Below, in pieces: positions 45,073 to 53,895 of a stretch of 64,000 nt of DNA. Source of the stretch: Pseudomonadota bacterium (GTDB lineage: Bacteria > Desulfobacterota > Desulfovibrionia > Desulfovibrionales > Desulfovibrionaceae); assembly GCA_023419375.1 (NCBI GenBank), contig JAEZYD010000008.1, forward strand, positions 62,001-126,000. Reading direction: 5' to 3'. The stretch's first letter is position 1. Each line of letters opens with the position of its first letter. The notes under the pieces were generated by a model, which saw nothing but the letters and a program-made list of their open reading frames with translations, had not been told where the DNA came from and did not search any database. Both the position numbers and the translations under genes were made by a program.

Positions 45073-45633
45073 ATGCAAAAATTTACAGCCTCCTTTCTGG
45101 GGCGCGACTGCCCCGGCGTGGTGGCCAACGTCAGCCGCATTCTTGAAGACAGCGGCTGCAACATCGAAGAAGTGACCCAGACCATCCTTTCCGGCGAATT
45201 CGCGGCTATCTTTGTTGTTGCCGCGCCGGAAGAAAACGCGGAAACCCTGCGCGCCAAGCTGAGCTCCGGGCTGGAATCCGCCAAGGTTGATCTTTCCGTC
45301 CTCGTGCGGCCCGCCATCAAGGGGCAGTGGGGCACCGACCTGCACTGCGAACCCTTTGTGGTCACAGCCGACGGGCCGGACAAGCCCGGTCTTATCGCCG
45401 CCATGAGCCGCGTGTTTGCCCAGCACGGTGTGAACATTGAAAGCCTCAAGGCCATTCTGGGCGAGGGCGGCAACAACCATGCGCTTTTTGTTTTTGAAGT
45501 CATGGTGCCTGACAGCGTTGACATGGGCCGCCTGCGCCGTGAGCTTGACTGCGAAGGGCAGAAGCGCGATCTGCGCGTCAGCGCCCAGCACAGGGATATT
45601 TTTGAGGCTGTGCATCGGGTGAATTCTTTTTAG
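45073..45633 (+). CDS. ACT-domain protein (GcvR-like, two ACT domains)
   Basis: The 186-residue soluble protein has two ACT domains: about residues 3-80 (FLGRDCPGVVANVSRILEDSGCNIEEVTQT) and 95-175 (VTADGPDKPGLIAAMSRVFAQHGVNIESLKA). ACT domains bind amino acids; the layout resembles GcvR-type regulators. An AAGGAAAG-type site precedes the ATG. It is followed after 177 bases by a UPF0210 gene. An ACT protein next to UPF0210 is a recurring pair in many bacteria (known co-occurrence from memory), pointing to a shared but unsolved role. Confidence 0.88.
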   Translation: MQKFTASFLGRDCPGVVANVSRILEDSGCNIEEVTQTILSGEFAAIFVVAAPEENAETLRAKLSSGLESAKVDLSVLVRPAIKGQWGTDLHCEPFVVTADGPDKPGLIAAMSRVFAQHGVNIESLKAILGEGGNNHALFVFEVMVPDSVDMGRLRRELDCEGQKRDLRVSAQHRDIFEAVHRVNSF

Positions 45634-45810
45634 GCCTCACGTTGCCGAGGCGCATGCACCACCGGTCTGCGCCTGAAACAGGGCACGACCCGGTTTCAGA
45701 AACGATGCACATTCCCCTGAACGCCCGGTTTTGCGCGTCAGGGCAAAACCGCCTTCCGGGCGGGGCCGCCACATGGCAGCCTGACAGCCCGAACATACAG
45801 GAAGACCTCC

Positions 45811-47196
45811 ATGCTTTCAGAACGCGAAGTTATAAGCACCCTGAACATGCTCCGCAACGAGCATCTTGACGTGCGCACTGTCACCCTTGGCGTGAGCCTG
45901 TTTGACTGCGTCAGCCACGACCTTGATCTTTTTACCGCCAACGTTAAGGCCAAGCTGCGCCGCTACGCCTCGCAGCTCGTGAGCGTGTGCAACGAAGTGG
46001 GCGACAAATACGGCATCCCCGTGGTGAACAAACGCATCAGCGTGAGCCCCATTGCCGTGGTGGGCGCGCCCTTTGGCCCTGACGGCATGGTGCGCGTGTG
46101 CAAGGCCCTTGACGAGGCCGCCAAGGAAGCGGGCGTTGATTTTCTGGGCGGTTTTTCTGCTCTGGTGGAAAAGGGCTTTGCCAAGGGCGACCGCGCCCTG
46201 ATTGAAGCGCTGCCCCAGGCCCTGGCCGAAACCGACCGCATCTGCTCATCCATCAATGTGGCGTCGTCCCGCAGCGGCATCAATATGGATGCTGTGGCCC
46301 TCATGGGGCAGCAGATACTCAAGGTGGCCGAAGCCACCGCCGAACGCGGCGGCATCGGCTGCGCCAAGCTGGTGGTTTTTGCCAACATTCCGCAGGATGT
46401 TCCCTTCATGGCTGGCGCTTACCTTGGCGTGGGCGAGCCTGACGTTGTTATCAACGTTGGCGTTTCCGGCCCCGGCGTGGTCAAAAAAGCCCTGGATCGC
46501 GCGCGCGAAGCCGGGCACAACGGCAAGGGCGGCCGCCTTACCCTGCTGGATATGGCCGAAGTCATCAAGCGCACTGCCTACAAGGTGACGCGCGTGGGTG
46601 AAATGATCGGTACCGAAGTGGCTACCCGTCTGGGCCTGCCCTTTGGCGTGGCCGACCTTTCCCTGGCTCCCACGCCTGCAGTGGGCGACTCTGTGGGTGA
46701 AATCTTCCAGAGCATGGGCCTTTCGAGCATCGGCGCGCCCGGCACCACTGCCGTGCTGGCCATGCTTAATGATGCGGTGAAAAAGGGCGGCGCGTTCGCT
46801 TCTTCGTCCGTGGGCGGTCTGTCCGGCGCGTTTATCCCCGTGTCGGAAGATTCCAGCATCGAGGCTGCGGCCACCTCCGGCCTTCTCAGCCTTGAAAAGC
46901 TGGAAGCCATGACCAGCGTGTGCTCTGTGGGGCTGGACATGATCGCCATTCCCGGCGACACGGCCGCGTCTACCATTTCCGGCATCATTGCTGATGAAAT
47001 GGCCATCGGCGTTATCAATACCAAGACCACGGCTGTGCGCCTTATTCCCGTGCCCGGCAAGGGCGTTGGCGAAGAAGTGTCGTTCGGCGGCCTGCTCGGC
47101 AAGGCAGCTATTATACCGGTGCCCAAGGGCGACGCCACGGACTTTATCGGCCTTGGCGGTCGCATTCCTGCACCCATTCACAGCCTCAAAAACTAG
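45811..47196 (+). CDS. UPF0210/DUF711-family protein (PFL family)
   Basis: The 461-residue protein matches UPF0210: MLSEREVISTLNMLRNEHLDVRTVTLGVSL at the start, RISVSPIAVVGAPFG, NVGVSGPGVVKKAL and a C-terminal GGRIPAPIHSLKN. It has a fold related to the glycyl-radical enzyme barrel by database naming, but I see no glycyl-radical RVxGY motif, and function is unknown. The ATG has an AGGAAG-type site. A hairpin CGGTTTTG/CAAAACCG lies in the gap from the ACT gene. A terminator follows. Confidence 0.92.
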   Translation: MLSEREVISTLNMLRNEHLDVRTVTLGVSLFDCVSHDLDLFTANVKAKLRRYASQLVSVCNEVGDKYGIPVVNKRISVSPIAVVGAPFGPDGMVRVCKALDEAAKEAGVDFLGGFSALVEKGFAKGDRALIEALPQALAETDRICSSINVASSRSGINMDAVALMGQQILKVAEATAERGGIGCAKLVVFANIPQDVPFMAGAYLGVGEPDVVINVGVSGPGVVKKALDRAREAGHNGKGGRLTLLDMAEVIKRTAYKVTRVGEMIGTEVATRLGLPFGVADLSLAPTPAVGDSVGEIFQSMGLSSIGAPGTTAVLAMLNDAVKKGGAFASSSVGGLSGAFIPVSEDSSIEAAATSGLLSLEKLEAMTSVCSVGLDMIAIPGDTAASTISGIIADEMAIGVINTKTTAVRLIPVPGKGVGEEVSFGGLLGKAAIIPVPKGDATDFIGLGGRIPAPIHSLKN

Positions 47197-47241
47197 GCTG
47201 GTTAAGCTTTATCTGCTGTAAAAGCTGACATAATCCCTTTA

Positions 47242-47275
47242 CGGCGCGGAATCCTTGTGATCCCGCGCCGTTTTT
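47242..47275 (+). terminator. Intrinsic terminator after UPF0210 gene
   Basis: CGGCGCGG and CCGCGCCG form an 8-bp stem followed by five T residues. Confidence 0.9.
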
Positions 47276-47379
47276 GATGCTCGATCGGCGCGATGGCATC
47301 ATTCAGTGTGTTTTTCTGTTGCGCCAATATGTCGGGTTGCTGTATGTTCAGATACAGAAACCTTGTTCAGGACGGAAAA

Positions 47380-48024
47380 ATGCCCCAGTATTTTATCTAC
47401 GGTCAAAAAGAAATCGACTTCCTCTCCCGCAAAGACAAACGGCTGGCCGCAGCCATGGAACGCATAGGTCCCATACAGAGGGAGGTGCGGCCCGACCTGT
47501 TTGACGCGCTCATGCACGCCATAGTCGGGCAGCAGATTGCCACCAAGGCGCAGCAGACCGTGTGGGCGCGGCTTGTGCTTGCCCTTGGCGAGGTGACGCC
47601 TGAAACCATTGACGGGGCAGAGACTGCCACGCTGCAGGGAGTGGGGCTTTCCTTCCGCAAGGTTGGCTACATGAAGGCAGCCGCGCGCAAGGTGCTGCAG
47701 GGTGAACTGGACGTGGAGGCCCTGAGGATTATGGACGACGCCAGCCTTTGCACCACGCTGTGCGCGCTGGACGGGGTTGGCGTGTGGACAGCGGAAATGC
47801 TCATGCTGTTTTCACTCCAGCGGCCTGATGTGCTCAGTTTTGGCGACCTTGCCATCCTGCGGGGCCTGCGCATGCTGTATCGGCACCGGGAAGTCAGCCG
47901 CGCCCGCTTTGAAGCCTATCGTCGGCGCTACAGCCCTTATGGTTCGGCGGCAAGCCTGTATCTGTGGGCCATAGCGGGCGGGGCTTTGCCTGATCTTTCC
48001 GATCCGGCGGCTTCCAGGCGCTGA
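47380..48024 (+). CDS. DNA-3-methyladenine glycosylase II-like (HhH-GPD)
   Basis: The 214-residue HhH-GPD protein removes alkylated bases from DNA. It has LMHAIVGQQIATKAQQTVWARL, the helix-hairpin-helix LCALDGVGVWTAEMLMLFSL and the catalytic Asp in VLSFGDLAILRGLRMLY. It resembles the C-terminal domain of AlkA without the N-terminal TBP-like domain, a short form common outside enterics. The ATG at 47380 follows GGACGG; the open frame further upstream overlaps a terminator and is not family-like. Confidence 0.88.
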   Translation: MPQYFIYGQKEIDFLSRKDKRLAAAMERIGPIQREVRPDLFDALMHAIVGQQIATKAQQTVWARLVLALGEVTPETIDGAETATLQGVGLSFRKVGYMKAAARKVLQGELDVEALRIMDDASLCTTLCALDGVGVWTAEMLMLFSLQRPDVLSFGDLAILRGLRMLYRHREVSRARFEAYRRRYSPYGSAASLYLWAIAGGALPDLSDPAASRR

Positions 48025-48371
48025 AAAGGTGATCCCTTTTTCGGGCAGTTGAGCCTCACCGCAAGTCAGTGTTGCTCCGTTATGTTGCGTTTATTGTAAG
48101 CAATTGCTGTTATGCGGAATTGGATATTCGCATTAGTTCCCTTAATGGGATTGATAGCTATCATCTTGAAATGGCAGTGTAAAAATCCCTATCCTATTCG
48201 TAGTGATTTCTTGTGAAAATAAGTATAATGGATGTATTGAAAGTCACGCTTTGTCCGATAAGTACTCTGAAATAGGCCAAACTTACAGGATTTCAGGGGT
48301 AGTTTGATTTTTCACATGGTAATTAGCCTTTCGGTCATTCAGTGCATAGACGCAATGCAAAAGGGGTAGTG
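48025..48371. other. AT-rich intergenic region upstream of second chemoreceptor
   Basis: About 347 bases with lower GC than their surroundings and no supported gene. It presumably holds the chemoreceptor promoter. A TCCGATAA at 48254-48261 resembles a sigma-28 -10 element, but no good -35 partner is found at the right distance. Confidence 0.5.
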
Positions 48372-50465
48372 ATGAAACTCGGATTACTTGCGAAAATGGG
48401 AATTTCCATCCTCACACCGGCAATAGTGGGGCTGATGCTTGTGGCAGGGGTTTGCTACAAGATGTCAGAAGAAATCCTGCGCGAGCAGATTGCCACAGAT
48501 ATGAGTGCCTTGCTTGAGTGTCAGAGCATCGGGCTTGACGCGGTGTTTACGGGGATAGAACAGGGCCTGCAAACCATGACCGAAAACCAGCGCATCCAAG
48601 ATCAGGTACTGGCTTATACTGAAGGCAAGCCAGGCATTTTTGAAGGTCCGCTGTTTACCAGAGCGGATAGGGCCCTTGAATCCTTCGTGACCAGTAATGA
48701 CGTTGTGTATTATGCGGGAATAATTTCCGTGGATGGCACGGTTCTGGGCCACCGTGTAGACAATCAGCAAGGCCCGAGCAAATTTGTTCGCGGCGATTTT
48801 TCTGACCGCGAATATTTTAAGCAAAGCAAAAATGGTCAATCCAGCGTTGTAGGTATCAAAAGCGCGGCCACTGGCGAGTTTGCCACGGTCATTGCAATGC
48901 CGTTGAAGCAGAACAACCGGACCATCGCCGTGCTTGCAGCTGGCATTGATAATAAAATTCTGGCCCAGAATACCACCAATAAAATAAAAGTGGGACAAAA
49001 GGGTCTAGTATATGTGTATGATTTGCAAGGGAATGTCGTTCTGCACCCGGATAAGGCCGCGCTTGGTCGCAACGACAGTAAGCTGCCCCATGTGGCCAAA
49101 TTGTTGGAGCAAAAAAATGGCCGCACCCTTTTTGTGAACGACAAGGGTGAAGATAAGGGGCTGTACTACAAAACTCTGCCGCACGAAGGCTGGATACTGT
49201 GCGTGGAATTTGACCGTGGAGAAATTTTCAAGCCCATCAGCGACCTGCTGGCCAACGCCAGTCTGCTGACTCTGGCCTGCGCGCTGATAGTCGGAACCAT
49301 GATCTTTTTCTCGGCCCGGGGCATTGTGCGTATGGTGGGCGGTATTTCAGGCGTGGCCGAAGCCGTTGCCGGCGGTCGCCTTGAAACCAACGACAAAGAG
49401 CGCGCCCTTTTCGACGCCGCTGAAAAGCGCGGTGACGAATTCAGCACCCTTGCGGCTGGCATGCGGCGCATGGTGCAAAGCATCAGACACCTTTTGAGCG
49501 AAAGTGAACACAAAACTCAGGCTGCGCAGCACGCTACGGAAGAGGCGGAAAAAGCCACAGCCAGAGCCGAAGAAGCTGCACGACAGGCCGAGAGCGCCAA
49601 GCGCGAGGGCATGCTGACGGCAGCGGGGCAACTGGAAGAAGTGGTGAGTGTTATTTCCGCCGCTTCCACAGAGCTTTCCGCCCAGATCGAGCAGTCGGAC
49701 AGGAGCGCCGTGGAATCTGCCCAGCGTCTGGCCGAGGCCGCCACTGCCATGAATGAAATGAACGCCACCGTGCAGGAAGTTGCCCGTAATGCGTCCGCAG
49801 CCTCGGCTGTGTCTGCGGAAACGCGGGCCAATGCCGAAAGCGGTGCGAATATTGTGGAAAACGCCTTGCAGAGCATCGGTCAGGTGCACAAGGTTTCGCT
49901 GGCGCTCAAGGGCGACATGACCACGCTGAACCAGCATGCCCAGGCCATCACCCAGATCATGAATGTGATCTCGGACATTGCCGACCAGACCAACCTGCTG
50001 GCCCTCAACGCCGCCATTGAGGCCGCCCGCGCGGGCGAAGCCGGGCGCGGTTTTGCCGTGGTGGCTGATGAAGTGCGCAAACTGGCGGAAAAAACCATGG
50101 CCTCCACCAATGACGTGGGCAATGCCATTTCTGCCATCCAGGGCAGCGCAGGACAGAGCGTCGCCGCCATGGACAAGGCGCTGGCAGAGGTAGAAAAGGC
50201 CGCCGAGCTTGCAAAACAGTCCGGCGAGGCCTTGCAGGGAATTGTGACCAAGGTCGAGGAATCGGCAGATCAGGTGAGCGCCATCGCCACGGCCAGCGAA
50301 CAGCAGTCCGCCACCAGCGACGAGATCAACCAGTCCATTGTCAGCGTCAACGAAATGTCCAGCCAGACGGCGCAGGCCATGGGCGAAGCTTCCCTGGCCG
50401 TGAGCGAGCTTGCCCGGCAGGCCGAGCGCATGAGTGAACTTATCAGCGAGATGAAGCGCGGCTAG
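48372..50465 (+). CDS. Methyl-accepting chemotaxis protein (dCache sensor), copy 2
   Basis: The 697-residue receptor has exactly the same length and layout as the one at 40804-42897: an N-terminal helix MKLGLLAKMGISILTPAIVGL, a dCache ligand domain, a second helix near 295-315, HAMP, and a signalling domain with ANLLALNAAIEAARAG-like tip (NLLALNAAIEAARAG visible). The cytoplasmic halves are nearly the same, while the periplasmic halves differ strongly, so the two probably sense different ligands. AAGGGG precedes the ATG at 48372. The end (SELISEMKRG) lacks a CheR/CheB pentapeptide. A terminator follows. Confidence 0.93.
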   Translation: MKLGLLAKMGISILTPAIVGLMLVAGVCYKMSEEILREQIATDMSALLECQSIGLDAVFTGIEQGLQTMTENQRIQDQVLAYTEGKPGIFEGPLFTRADRALESFVTSNDVVYYAGIISVDGTVLGHRVDNQQGPSKFVRGDFSDREYFKQSKNGQSSVVGIKSAATGEFATVIAMPLKQNNRTIAVLAAGIDNKILAQNTTNKIKVGQKGLVYVYDLQGNVVLHPDKAALGRNDSKLPHVAKLLEQKNGRTLFVNDKGEDKGLYYKTLPHEGWILCVEFDRGEIFKPISDLLANASLLTLACALIVGTMIFFSARGIVRMVGGISGVAEAVAGGRLETNDKERALFDAAEKRGDEFSTLAAGMRRMVQSIRHLLSESEHKTQAAQHATEEAEKATARAEEAARQAESAKREGMLTAAGQLEEVVSVISAASTELSAQIEQSDRSAVESAQRLAEAATAMNEMNATVQEVARNASAASAVSAETRANAESGANIVENALQSIGQVHKVSLALKGDMTTLNQHAQAITQIMNVISDIADQTNLLALNAAIEAARAGEAGRGFAVVADEVRKLAEKTMASTNDVGNAISAIQGSAGQSVAAMDKALAEVEKAAELAKQSGEALQGIVTKVEESADQVSAIATASEQQSATSDEINQSIVSVNEMSSQTAQAMGEASLAVSELARQAERMSELISEMKRG

Positions 50466-50486
50466 TTCAGCACGTTTCTCAGTGGC

Positions 50487-50521
50487 AAACAGCCCCGGAA
50501 TGCGATATCCCGGGGCTGTTT
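50487..50521. terminator. Terminator between chemoreceptor 2 and YfcA genes
   Basis: AAACAGCCCCGG and CCGGGGCTGTTT form a 12-bp perfect stem. It lies between convergent genes and can serve both. Confidence 0.88.
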
Positions 50522-50547
50522 GCGTTGAACTGTAAGGCCCTGGTTTG

Positions 50548-51330
50548 TTAATGCATGCTCGGCGCCAGAAAATACTGCCATACAAGGGTCAGCAGCAAGA
50601 GGCTGAGCGAAATGGTCAAAAAGCGGCGCACAGCCGCAGGCCCCACGCGAATAGCCAAGCGGCTTCCCATCCAGTTGCCGAGGCAGCAGGCCGCAGCCAT
50701 TGGCAGGGCAAGACTCCACACCACCACGCCGTTGACGATGAAAACCACGGCTCCTGCAAAATTTGAGGCAAGGTTGAGCACCTTGGAGGTGGCGGAAGCT
50801 TCCATCAGCCCCATACGCAGAATCCAGTGAAAAGCGAGGATAAGAAAGCTCCCGGTGCCGGGGCCGAAAAATCCGTCATAGCCGCCAATAAGAAGGCATA
50901 CAAAGGCTACAGGAATCCAGAAACGGGGGCCGGAATGCGGCAGGGGCGTCTGCTTGTGCTCTTTCTTGGGCAGCAGGGTTGCGCACATGCCTATGGGCAA
51001 CAAGGCCACCAGCACCTTGCCAAGAACTGCGGCGTCCAGCAGCAGGGCAAGGCGCGACCCGGCCCACGAACCGACCAGCGAGAAAATAATGCCCGCCAGG
51101 GCTACACGCCACAATACCAGATTGCTGCGGGCAAAGTTGCCAAGCGCAACAGTGGTGCCAAGGCAGGCGCTGACCTTGTTGACGCCAAGGGACTGATGCG
51201 GCGGCACGCCGGAAAGCAGCAGGGCGGGCATGGTGATAAGCCCGCCGCCGCCAGCGATGGAGTCGATAAATCCGCCGCCGAATGCTGCGGCTATGCCAAC
51301 GGCGTATGTAACCAGGCTGAAATCCAACAC
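50548..51330 (-). CDS. TauE/SafE-family permease, YfcA-type
   Basis: The 260-residue membrane protein has the YfcA signature FGGGFIDSIAGGGGLITMPALLLSGVPP and a second-half GGYDGFFGPGTGSFL, with about eight helices. It belongs to a different branch from the two TauE paralogues near the left end. Start is uncertain: GTG at 51330, with AAGGAG about 11 bases upstream, or GTG at 51342, which would overlap the AAGGAG. A DUF486 gene ends just upstream on the same strand, so the two are probably cotranscribed. The substrate is unknown. Confidence 0.88.
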   Translation of the reverse strand: MLDFSLVTYAVGIAAAFGGGFIDSIAGGGGLITMPALLLSGVPPHQSLGVNKVSACLGTTVALGNFARSNLVLWRVALAGIIFSLVGSWAGSRLALLLDAAVLGKVLVALLPIGMCATLLPKKEHKQTPLPHSGPRFWIPVAFVCLLIGGYDGFFGPGTGSFLILAFHWILRMGLMEASATSKVLNLASNFAGAVVFIVNGVVVWSLALPMAAACCLGNWMGSRLAIRVGPAAVRRFLTISLSLLLLTLVWQYFLAPSMH

Positions 51331-51335
51331 GTTGC

Positions 51336-51683
51336 CTACCACTCCTTAAAGATAATCCACGCTGCCACCACAATAAGCGCAAAACCTACAAGGTGGTTCC
51401 AGCGCAATGGCTCGTGCAGCCAAAAAGCGGAAAAGCCCATGAAAACAGTCAGGGAGATGACTTCCTGAATGGTTTTCAGTTCTGCCGCCGAAAAATAGCC
51501 GTAGCCTATCCTGTTGGCGGGCACTTGCAGAACATATTCAAAAAAGGCGATGGCCCAGCTTGTAATGATAACCAGCGGCAGGGCGGTGCTTCTGTAGCGC
51601 AGGTGCCCATACCATGCAAAGGTCATGAAAAGATTGGAACAAAACAGCAGGCCCACGGTGCTGATGGGAATTGGTATCTGCAT
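51336..51683 (-). CDS. DUF486-family small membrane protein (DMT-like)
   Basis: The 115-residue protein has four hydrophobic segments and the DUF486 pattern FMTFAWYGHLRY, then AIAFFEYVLQVPANRIGYGYFSAAELKTIQEVISL. Such short four-helix proteins may act as dimers related to drug/metabolite transporters; no function is known. It precedes the YfcA gene with only a few bases between. The ATG at 51683 fits the family; its ribosome-binding site is weak. Confidence 0.88.
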   Translation of the reverse strand: MQIPIPISTVGLLFCSNLFMTFAWYGHLRYRSTALPLVIITSWAIAFFEYVLQVPANRIGYGYFSAAELKTIQEVISLTVFMGFSAFWLHEPLRWNHLVGFALIVVAAWIIFKEW

Positions 51684-51900
51684 GGGAAATCCATAGGAGC
51701 GGTCGCAAGAACAAAAGCCTGGCAGGCCGGAAGAAGTTGAACAGAGCGTCAAATCTCATATCTGCTGCAACATGGCGCGTCAACAGCCTGCAATGGGGCT
51801 CCGGGGCATGGCCTCGCGCCTTGTTTGCCGGGGCAACATTGAAAGGTTATGCTGCCGAGGCGGCAGATTTTGTGCCGTGCAAGCAATGGAGGAACACTGT

Positions 51901-52740
51901 ATGGCGGCACGCTCACCGCGCGCTAAGGATGCCGAAAACGGAAGCTTCTTGAATACGGGGATGTCATCTGCTTCTGGTGGCTCGCACACCCACGCAACAG
52001 CGGAGGCTTCTCCTGACAGGGTGACATGGGCGCTGTTCTGGAAAGCGGCCCTGCTAGTGATCGTTATCTGGGCCGCATCGGCCCTGCTGCTCTATTGGTC
52101 AGTGGAAGACTTCAGCAAGTCCGGCACGTTTGGCGATTCTTTCGGGGTGCTCAACACGCTGTTTTCAGGGCTTGCGCTCGCAGGCATCATTGTTTCCATA
52201 AAAATGCAGAACGATGAAATGCGTGAGCAGCGCAAGGAACTGCAAAAGCAGAAAAAGGCTGCGCAGCTCTATCACCGTGAGCGCATGTTTCTGCTGCTCA
52301 TGGACGAATTTAAAAAATCGCGCGAGCACCGTTTCAGCATAGCGGACGTGCGGCTGGTGGTGCGTGAATGCCTGTGCGACGTGACCGCCATAAACGCCCG
52401 CAGCGCCGATGCCGGGGCTGCCCTTGTGCGTGAGGTGGAAGGCGTGCTTGCGGGCGTGCAGGCGGAAACGCCCCTGTTGCAGGTCTTTGGCCGCAGAGTG
52501 TTTCGGCACGAACGCTGCGAGGTGTTCATCAAGACTTTCAGGCAGGCGGCGGAGAGCGCCAGAAAGATAGATCCCGCCAACAAAACGGAATATTACGACA
52601 TTGTCTGCAACAGTATGTCTGATGCGGAGGAGGCCCTGCTGTTCATGTGCGCTGTGGCGCTGGACGGGGCACATGTTCTCGGCGACCCGCAGGTCATGAA
52701 GCTGCGGGAAAGCTACGACGAAATCCGGGTGAAACTCTGA
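51901..52740 (+). CDS. Membrane protein resembling putAbiC putative phage-abortive-infection family
   Basis: The 279-residue protein has two membrane helices (about 42-65 and 85-103) around GTFGDSFGVLNTLFSGLALAGIIVSIKMQ, followed by a coiled EMREQRKELQKQKKA and a helical cytoplasmic domain. The FGDxFGxxNxLFSGLA motif plus a C-terminal YYDIVCNSMSDAEEALLF match proteins annotated as putative phage abortive infection (putAbiC, PF16872 by memory). The ATG at 51901 has GGAGG upstream. It stands alone, without toxin or restriction genes next to it. A defence role is inferred from the family name only. Confidence 0.7.
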   Translation: MAARSPRAKDAENGSFLNTGMSSASGGSHTHATAEASPDRVTWALFWKAALLVIVIWAASALLLYWSVEDFSKSGTFGDSFGVLNTLFSGLALAGIIVSIKMQNDEMREQRKELQKQKKAAQLYHRERMFLLLMDEFKKSREHRFSIADVRLVVRECLCDVTAINARSADAGAALVREVEGVLAGVQAETPLLQVFGRRVFRHERCEVFIKTFRQAAESARKIDPANKTEYYDIVCNSMSDAEEALLFMCAVALDGAHVLGDPQVMKLRESYDEIRVKL

Positions 52741-52799
52741 ACAGCGGCAACTGCCGCTGACCACATAGCCACTTGCGGGCGGAATGAGCCGCCACACAC

Positions 52800-52829
52800 A
52801 AAAACCCCTGACGTACATCAGGGGTTTTT
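52800..52829 (+). terminator. Intrinsic terminator after the putAbiC-like gene
   Basis: AAAAACCCCTGA and TCAGGGGTTTTT form a 12-bp perfect stem with a short loop. Confidence 0.92.
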
Positions 52830-52904
52830 CCGGCGCTCCGTGCCGCCGTGCCCGATCCGGAGAACGGATCAATAGCGGCAGCGGCGCGTGGCTTCCCTCA
52901 GGGA

Positions 52905-52948
52905 ATGATTTTCCGGCCCCCGACACCCGCCAGGGGCCGGAAAATCAT
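52905..52948. repeat. 16-bp perfect inverted repeat
   Basis: ATGATTTTCCGGCCCC and GGGGCCGGAAAATCAT are exact arms around a 12-base loop. It lies about 47 bases past the leftward TPR gene stop and may terminate it, although no T-run follows. Confidence 0.75.
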
Positions 52949-52994
52949 GTGGGGAGGGGAGTATGTACAGGCTGAGGTATGGGCCAGGCCATTC

Positions 52995-53558
52995 CTAGGC
53001 AGCCATGGTGTCGAAAAGTTCCTTGGCGTTGATGTTGGTGGGGTTGGCGCCCAACACCGCTTCAAGGTGCTGCCGGGCTTCTTCGGCGCGGCCAAGGTAA
53101 ATCATGCAGCCAGCCAGAGTGACGCGAACGGCCTCGGCTTCCACGCCGGAGCGCAGGGTGTCTTCCAGGTAGGGCAGCGCGTTTTCAACGCAGCCAAGCT
53201 GGTAAGATTCGCGCACCAGGCAGTTGAGAGCCACAATGTTTTCCCTGGATTTCTTCAGGGCAGCAGCAAAGTAGTCAAAGGCCTGCTGGTGTTCGCCCTT
53301 TTCCATGTACACAAGGCCAATGCCGCACAGGGCCTTGTCGGTTTCTTCCACAGAGGCGGCCTTCTGGTACAGAACAAGGGCCTTGTCCAGGTCAGAGCGC
53401 TGTACGGCCACAGTGGCCAGTCCCAGGAAGGGAGCAGCGCTCTGGGCGTTGCTGCCTGCGGCCTTGCGGTAGTATTCCTCGGCCTTGTCAAAGTCACCCA
53501 TGAAAAGGTAGCACTCGCCCAATTCCTTATTGATTTCGTAATCCAGTTGATTGCTCAT
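52995..53558 (-). CDS. Tetratricopeptide-repeat protein
   Basis: The 187-residue soluble protein is built from about five TPR units (for example ECYLFMGDFDKAEEYYRKAAG, SDLDKALVLYQKAAS, KGEHQQAFDYFAAALK and RAEEARQHLEAVLGANP). TPR proteins mediate protein-protein contacts; no partner is suggested by position. A GGGGAGG ribosome-binding site precedes the ATG at 53558. There is no signal peptide. Confidence 0.88.
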   Translation of the reverse strand: MSNQLDYEINKELGECYLFMGDFDKAEEYYRKAAGSNAQSAAPFLGLATVAVQRSDLDKALVLYQKAASVEETDKALCGIGLVYMEKGEHQQAFDYFAAALKKSRENIVALNCLVRESYQLGCVENALPYLEDTLRSGVEAEAVRVTLAGCMIYLGRAEEARQHLEAVLGANPTNINAKELFDTMAA

Positions 53559-53895
53559 GGTATCCTCCCCAACTGAGGCTGGTTTGTGGTCGGGCGCTTT
53601 ATGCGCCACTGACTTGCTTTTTTACATGCACTGAGCGTGCCAATAGTAAAAGAGTGCAATAAATACAGCGTGGTGATTTGCAGTTTGTGCAAAATGTACG
53701 CCAGGGAAGCGGCTTGGCACCGCGCAAAGCGCCAAAGCCTTGGCGCTCAGGGGGGCAGCGCAGGCAGGATTTTCCTGGTTGGGCAATTCTTGCCGCCATG
53801 TTTTGCGGGCAGCCAAGAAAAAACCAAAGAAGGCCGAACCATGAAACGGTCCGGCCTTCTTTGGATGCGAATTGGTGTGCGGATTACTGCGCGCG
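53559..53895. other. Intergenic region with cmk terminator
   Basis: About 337 bases between the TPR gene start and the cmk end. No supported gene is seen. The right end carries the cmk terminator (listed separately), the left end the TPR gene promoter. Confidence 0.5.
53824..53864 (-). terminator. Terminator after cmk
   Basis: CCAAAGAAGGCCG and CGGCCTTCTTTGG are perfect 13-bp arms with an inner ACC/GGT extension. It lies about 32 bases past the cmk stop. Confidence 0.85.

Noticed and set aside
48254..48261. Sigma-28-like -10 box (TCCGATAA) before the second chemoreceptor
   Set aside because: The -10 is close to consensus, but the sequence at the right -35 distance does not match.
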